Origin: a virus
Strand: one strand, 5' to 3'
IMG/VR virus record: IMGVR_UViG_3300049811_000816
Span: 1 to 24,996 of that record
Length of the DNA stretch: 24,996 nt
Part shown: positions 20,548 through 24,996 of the stretch, piece by piece
Layout: the number at the start of each line of letters is the position of its first letter
Position numbering within the stretch: the first letter of the stretch is position 1
Notes under the pieces: generated by a model
Databases searched by the model: none
The model's input: only the letters and a program-made list of their open reading frames with translations
Told to the model about the DNA's origin: nothing
Position numbers and translations under genes: made by a program

Positions 20548-23034
20548 ATGGCCGAGAAACGCGTTAGCGTCCGCCTCGCCGCGGTCGGCGGGCGACAGGT
20601 GCGCGCCGAACTGGAAGGCGTGGGCGAGGCCGGCGCCCGCGGCTTCGGGCGGCTCAGCCGGGAGATGGAGGCGGCGAACGCCCGGCTCGCGGCGTTCTCG
20701 CGTCGGGTGCGTGTGGCTGCCGCTGCCGCTGTGGCTGCCGCCGCCGCTGCTGGCGTGGCGATGATCCGCTCCGGCCTCCAGACGGTCGATGCGCAGGCCA
20801 AGCTCGCGCAGTCGCTCGGCACCACGGTGGCCTCGATCCAGACGCTGGAGCGCGCCGGCGAGCTGGCCGGCGTGTTGATGTCCGGCATCGAGCAGGCGAC
20901 GAAGGATCTCACGCGCCGCCTCAGCCAAGCGGCAGCCGGGACCGGACCTGCCGCCGATGCGCTGGACCGGCTTGGGCTTTCGGCGAACGAGCTGATCGCG
21001 CTGCCGCTGGACCAGCGCGTAGGGGCCATCAATGCCGCCATCGAGGCCTTCGTGCCCGCCGCCGAGCGTGCGGCGGTCGCGGGACAGCTCTTCGGCGAGG
21101 AAGGCTCCATCGCCATGAGCCGGATCGACACCGCGACGCTGCGCCAGGCGACGGAGGATGTGCGCGCCTTCGGAGTGGTCGTCTCCGAGCAGGACGCCGA
21201 CCAGATCGAGCGGACGAACGACGCGATCTCGAGGCTGGGCCTTGTATGGCGCGGGCTGTCGAACCAGCTCGCGGTCGCTGCGGCGCCTGCGCTTGAAGCG
21301 GTGGCGGATGCCATGGCGGCGCTTGCGAGCCGAACCGGACCTCTGGGTATGGCAATCCGCGGACTTTTCGACAACATCGGTCGGCTGACGACCTATGCCG
21401 CCACCTTTGCCGCCTTCCTTGCGGGCCGCTGGGTTGCGGGTCTTGCCGCCGCGGCCCTGTCCGCGCGCGGGCTCGCGACGGCGCTGGTCGTCCTGCGCGG
21501 CGCGGTCATCCGGACGGGGATCGGCGCGCTCATCGTTGGCGCAGGCGAGCTGATCTACCAGTTCACCCGCCTCGTCTCGGGCGCGGGCGGGTTCGGCGAG
21601 GCGATGGCGCTCCTCGGCGATCTCGCGAGCGAGGTCTGGGATCGGATCGGCATGGGGGCTGCGAGCGTCGCGGCCTCGGCCATGGCGGCCTTCGCTGACA
21701 TCCGGGCTTCCGCGGCGTCCGCGATGCAGAGCGCGGTTGAGGCCGTGGTCGGCTTCGCCAATACCGCCGTGAACAGTTTCGAGGGGGCGTTCGAGGCGAT
21801 CAGGGCCGTCTGGGGGCTGCTGCCCGCCGCCATCGGCGACCTGGCCTTCCAGGCCGCGAACAGCCTGATCGAGGGCCTCGAGGCGATGCTGAACGGCGTC
21901 GTCACCCGGATCAACGGCTTCATCGAGGGCGTGAATGCCGGCCTCGAAGCGCTCGGGGTCGATCGCCGGATCGGCGTCATTGCCGAACTCGACATCGGCC
22001 GTCTCGAGAACCGCTTCGCCGGCGCCGCGACACAGGCCGCCACGGCGGCGCGTGATGCCTTCGCCTCTGCCTTTGCCGACAACCCGCTCGCCGTGCCCGA
22101 TCTCGGGCTGACAGCAGCCGCGACAGACGCCGCAGCCTCAGCCGGCGCCTGGCGTCAGACGGCCGCCTCGCTGGCGGACGGTGCACTTCAGCCAATGGCC
22201 GCACTTGACGCCCTGCGCGCCGCGATGAGCGCCACCGGAACTGAAGCGACGACGGCGCTCGATGGGGCAACCGCTGCGGCCGGGCGCTTCGATGCCGCGC
22301 TTTCCGGTGAGGACGGGGCTGGACCGGCCGCCGCGCTCGACGAGACCACCGAGGCCGCGGGTCGCGCAGGCGGCGCCATGCAGACGGCGGCCGATGTCGC
22401 ACGGCAGTCCTGGGATGCGGCACGCGCCGCCGTGGAACGCACGCAGGAGATCGCGAAGGGACTTGCAGAAGACATCACCGGCCCGATCAAGGAGGCGCTG
22501 AAGGCGGGCGAGCTCAGCTGGCAGACCTTCGCAGGCGCGGTGGCGGGGATCGCGCGCAATCTCGCGAGCCGGCTCATCGATACAGCCTTCAAGCCGATCG
22601 AGGATGCGCTCTTCCGCGCTTTCTCCGGTGCAGGCACCGGCGGCGGTGGCGACCTCTTCGGCTGGCTTACCAGCGCCCTCGGCGGTCTGTTCGGGATTGG
22701 CGGTACCTTCGCGCGGGGCGGGGCCTTCGCGCAGGCCGGTGAGATCACAGCCTTCGCCCGGGGCGGCATTGTCTCCCGCCCAACGGTCTTTCCCTTTGCG
22801 CGCGGGATCGGGCTCATGGGCGAGGCAGGTCCGGAGGCGATCCTGCCTCTCCGTCGGGGGCAGGGCGGACGGCTCGGCGTCGAGGCGAACGGGGCAGCTC
22901 CCGCGCCGCAGTCTGCAACGCGGATCGTCAACGTGCTCGATCCCTCCATTGTCGGCGACTACCTCGCCACCCCTGCGGGCGAGCGGCTGATCGTCAACGT
23001 GATCCGGCGCAACCGGGGAGGTCTCGATGCCTGA
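20548..23034 (+). CDS. tail tape measure protein, gpH-like
   Basis: This 828-aa protein (lambda H is 853 aa) sets tail length and is ejected on infection. It begins MAEKRVSVRLAAVGGRQVRA, with a helical region and an Ala-rich hydrophobic stretch at about 55-75. Further hydrophobic segments occur around 285-330. Long Ala-rich helices follow, and the C-terminus has a Gly-rich patch and the signature GEITAFARGGIVSRP and GEAGPEAILPLRRG that is highly typical of phage tape measures. CAGGAG precedes the ATG at good distance; the frame upstream to 20380 belongs to the control region of the antisense gene. The GC-rich CTGCCG runs at 20710-20757 encode the Ala stretch. Confidence 0.94.
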   Translation: MAEKRVSVRLAAVGGRQVRAELEGVGEAGARGFGRLSREMEAANARLAAFSRRVRVAAAAAVAAAAAAGVAMIRSGLQTVDAQAKLAQSLGTTVASIQTLERAGELAGVLMSGIEQATKDLTRRLSQAAAGTGPAADALDRLGLSANELIALPLDQRVGAINAAIEAFVPAAERAAVAGQLFGEEGSIAMSRIDTATLRQATEDVRAFGVVVSEQDADQIERTNDAISRLGLVWRGLSNQLAVAAAPALEAVADAMAALASRTGPLGMAIRGLFDNIGRLTTYAATFAAFLAGRWVAGLAAAALSARGLATALVVLRGAVIRTGIGALIVGAGELIYQFTRLVSGAGGFGEAMALLGDLASEVWDRIGMGAASVAASAMAAFADIRASAASAMQSAVEAVVGFANTAVNSFEGAFEAIRAVWGLLPAAIGDLAFQAANSLIEGLEAMLNGVVTRINGFIEGVNAGLEALGVDRRIGVIAELDIGRLENRFAGAATQAATAARDAFASAFADNPLAVPDLGLTAAATDAAASAGAWRQTAASLADGALQPMAALDALRAAMSATGTEATTALDGATAAAGRFDAALSGEDGAGPAAALDETTEAAGRAGGAMQTAADVARQSWDAARAAVERTQEIAKGLAEDITGPIKEALKAGELSWQTFAGAVAGIARNLASRLIDTAFKPIEDALFRAFSGAGTGGGGDLFGWLTSALGGLFGIGGTFARGGAFAQAGEITAFARGGIVSRPTVFPFARGIGLMGEAGPEAILPLRRGQGGRLGVEANGAAPAPQSATRIVNVLDPSIVGDYLATPAGERLIVNVIRRNRGGLDA

Positions 23035-24151
23035 GCGGCTCTGGCCCTTCCCGGTGCAGGTGCCGGTGACCGAGGTGCTGGAGTGGTCGACCGATGTCCT
23101 GGTCACCGAGGCTGCCGAACAGCGCATCGCGCTGCGCACGGGCCCACGATCCACGCTGACCCTTGCGCATCGTCTCAATGCCGCGGGGCTCGCCGAGTCT
23201 GTCGAACTCGGCCGGGCCGGTCCGCTGGACGACTGGATCCTGCCGCTCTGGCAACTGGCGCGCCCGGCAACGGCTTCGGTCGACGCGGCTGACCTGACGG
23301 TCTTTGTCGACACGACCGACGGCGCTTTCAGTGGCGCGGGACGGGCGGTGATCGCCGCCGCCGGCGGCAGGGCGCAGCTCGTCGAGATTGCCGCGGTGCT
23401 GCCCGACCGGCTGGAGCTGGCCGCGCCCGCCGGCGTCAACCTCGTCCACCCGATCGTCGCGCCGGTCGGCACCACCTTGCTCGCGCGGCCCGTCGAGATC
23501 GAACGCCGCCGCCAGGGACTGGGCACGGTCACGGCGAGCTTTACACTCCGGGGCGGCAACGATCTCGCGGTCAGCGTCTATCCTCAGCACCAGGGGCTCG
23601 ACGTGCTGACCGATCCCGCCGTCCTGCGCCAGCCGCTCGCCGAGACGCTGGGGCAAACCGTCGAGGCCATCGACAACGGCTTCGGCCCCATCGTGCTCAA
23701 GCCCGTACTCACTCATGTCCAGCGCCGGTCGACCATCACGCTCATCGACCGCGGCACCGCGCGTCTGACCCGCCGGCGCTGGCTACTCTCCTTGCGTGGT
23801 CGCCAGCGCGCCTTTTGGCTCCCAACCTGGGGCCGGGAACTGGTGCTGCAGGCCGCCGTCACCTCCGGCGCGACCTCCATCTTGGTCACGCCGCTTGCCG
23901 ATTCCTCCGTCTGGATCGGCCGACACCTGATGATCGACCACCCGACCGGACCGGTCTTCCGCGAGATCACCGCCGCCGTCTGGGATGCGCTGGGGATCCG
24001 CCTCACCATCGCCGCTCCCGGCAAGAGCGTCGCCCTCGGCACGCCTATCCATCTGCTGGTGAAGGTCCGCTCGGATGCCGACCGGATCGAACTCGCCCAC
24101 GGACCTAACCGGACCGAACTGGCCTTGCCACTGATCGAGACGCCCTCATGA
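23027..24151 (+). CDS. distal tail structural protein, unknown family
   Basis: This 374-aa protein starts MPERLWPFPVQVPVTEVLEW, overlapping the tape measure stop by 8 bp, with GGGGAGG before the ATG. It is beta-rich (LVEIAAVLPDRLELAAPAG and VRLTIAAPGK-like segments), as expected for a tail tip or hub component. I recognise it only as a protein type found after the tape measure gene in alphaproteobacterial prophages; no named domain is certain. It does not look like lambda M or L, so the tail tip departs from lambda here. Its stop overlaps the next start (ATGA). Confidence 0.75.
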   Translation: MPERLWPFPVQVPVTEVLEWSTDVLVTEAAEQRIALRTGPRSTLTLAHRLNAAGLAESVELGRAGPLDDWILPLWQLARPATASVDAADLTVFVDTTDGAFSGAGRAVIAAAGGRAQLVEIAAVLPDRLELAAPAGVNLVHPIVAPVGTTLLARPVEIERRRQGLGTVTASFTLRGGNDLAVSVYPQHQGLDVLTDPAVLRQPLAETLGQTVEAIDNGFGPIVLKPVLTHVQRRSTITLIDRGTARLTRRRWLLSLRGRQRAFWLPTWGRELVLQAAVTSGATSILVTPLADSSVWIGRHLMIDHPTGPVFREITAAVWDALGIRLTIAAPGKSVALGTPIHLLVKVRSDADRIELAHGPNRTELALPLIETPS

Positions 24152-24996
24152 CCTACGATCTCGCCGAGACCTCGACCGCCGAGGGGCGGCCGTATTTCCT
24201 CTACCTCTTCGCGGAAGGGGACACCGCCTGGCGGTTCACCAGCCGCGCGAGCGCCTGGACCTCGCCCGCAAGCGCCATCGGAGACGAGACCGGCGATCTC
24301 GTCTGGGAGCCCTCGGCCCTCAGCCATGGCTCCGTCGTCCAGAGCAGCGATCCGCGGCGGGTGGACCTGTCGGTGACCTTCCCGCTCTCGGATCCCTTCG
24401 CGCGCCGCTATCTCGGGCCGCGCGGAAGGTCGCTGACGACGCTCACCATCTACCGCGGGCATGAGCAGGTCCCGGCCGAGGTGGTCGCACACTGGAAGGG
24501 GCGCATCGTGTCAGCCCGGGTCGAGGGGCGGCGCATCACGCTCCGGGCGGAGTCGCTTTTCACCTCGATGCGGCGGGAAGGCGTGCGCGCCAAGTACCAG
24601 CGCCTCTGCCGCCACGCACTCTATTCCCGCGGCTGCCGCCTCGACATCGACACCTTTTTCGTCGGCGGGACCGCGACCGCGCGCTCCGGCCTCGAGATCA
24701 CCGTGGCCGAGGCCGCACTCCTGCCGGACGGCTGGTTCCGTGGCGGCGTCCTGCGCCACGCGGGGCTGCTCGGCTTCATCACGGGGCATGTCGGGGACAA
24801 GCTGACGCTTGCGGGGCGCATGCCCGAACTCGAGACGGCGATCGACGATCCGGAGGCGGTGGCTGTCATCGACATGGCGCCCGGCTGCGATCTGCGCCGC
24901 GACACTTGCGCTGCCAAGTTCGGCAATCTCTTGAACTTCGGGGGCTTCCCCGACATCCCCGGCCGGAATCCCTTCGGCGGGACGAGTATCGTGTGA
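24148..24996 (+). CDS. phage BR0599 / DUF2163 family tail protein
   Basis: This 282-aa protein ends at the last base of the window with a stop. It has the DUF2163-like N-terminal half (RPYFLYLFAEGDTAWRFTSR) and the BR0599-type C-terminus: RLCRHALYSRGCRLD, the Cys-bearing APGCDLRRDTCAAKFGN, then NFGGFPDIPGRNPF. The family is a tail-tip/baseplate hub component of alphaproteobacterial siphophages and gene transfer agents. In that setting it is normally followed by a peptidase (NlpC/P60) and a host-range fiber gene, which would lie just beyond this window. The ATGA overlap shows coupling to the previous gene. Confidence 0.9.
   Translation: MTYDLAETSTAEGRPYFLYLFAEGDTAWRFTSRASAWTSPASAIGDETGDLVWEPSALSHGSVVQSSDPRRVDLSVTFPLSDPFARRYLGPRGRSLTTLTIYRGHEQVPAEVVAHWKGRIVSARVEGRRITLRAESLFTSMRREGVRAKYQRLCRHALYSRGCRLDIDTFFVGGTATARSGLEITVAEAALLPDGWFRGGVLRHAGLLGFITGHVGDKLTLAGRMPELETAIDDPEAVAVIDMAPGCDLRRDTCAAKFGNLLNFGGFPDIPGRNPFGGTSIV

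Noticed and set aside
5694-24996. Gene transfer agent cluster of the Rhodobacter type
   Set aside because: Nu1/GpA terminase, gpB-type portal, gpD and gpE follow lambda, whereas the known Rhodobacter agent uses HK97-type head genes. Only the BR0599-like tail protein is shared in kind.
1-24996. tRNA genes, rRNA genes, integrase or attachment sites
   Set aside because: No cloverleaf, rRNA-like sequence, recombinase motif or flanking direct repeat could be recognised by eye.

Overview
The window is most likely from an alphaproteobacterial (Rhodobacterales-like) chromosome carrying a lambda-type siphophage prophage. The DNA is very GC-rich, and many products resemble small families typical of Rhodobacteraceae prophages (DUF6362, DUF7220, DUF3489, DUF6441, BR0599). 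This taxonomic placement is an inference from protein character, not from a marker gene. No integrase, attachment site, repressor, lysis gene, tRNA or rRNA is visible, so only the middle of the element is present.

Layout. Bases 1-1137 hold a short early/regulatory operon: a RuvC-like resolvase, a small protein and a DUF6362 helix-turn-helix protein. Bases 1201-5576 are accessory: an unrecognised 265-aa protein, a repeat-bearing non-coding stretch, a ParB-domain/DNA-methyltransferase fusion, an antisense CIA30 protein, a two-helix DUF7220 membrane protein, an antisense DUF3489 protein and a small antisense protein. From 5694 onward the virion genes follow the lambda order: Nu1 (terminase small), A (terminase large), W, B (portal), C-like ClpP-type protease, D, E, FII, Z-like (DUF6441), U-like, V-like tail tube, G/GT tail chaperone and H tape measure, then two distal-tail genes.

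Two features stand out. First, the large terminase is interrupted exactly in its Walker A loop by an Ala1 intein with the W/C/T signature of class 3 inteins and a LAGLIDADG endonuclease carrying a zinc-knuckle-like insert. The intein reading frame is broken near a G6 run, leaving two overlapping ORFs. Second, the tail chaperone carries a textbook A AAA AAC slippery heptamer followed by a hairpin. A -1 shift opens a 107-codon T-like extension that has no start of its own.

The late operon is also peppered with single non-structural cargo genes, mostly antisense, in the gaps between virion genes: a DUF1989 protein, DUF1186/SEC-C, a small conserved protein, a DUF4365-like nuclease fold, a HEPN-like protein, a bactofilin and an NTF2/SnoaL protein. 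The NTF2 gene has its own credible promoter inside an inverted repeat. The virion genes make DNA packaging, capsid and tail, while the cargo genes probably serve the lysogen (defence, envelope, metabolism). The role of each cargo gene is inferred only from its family.
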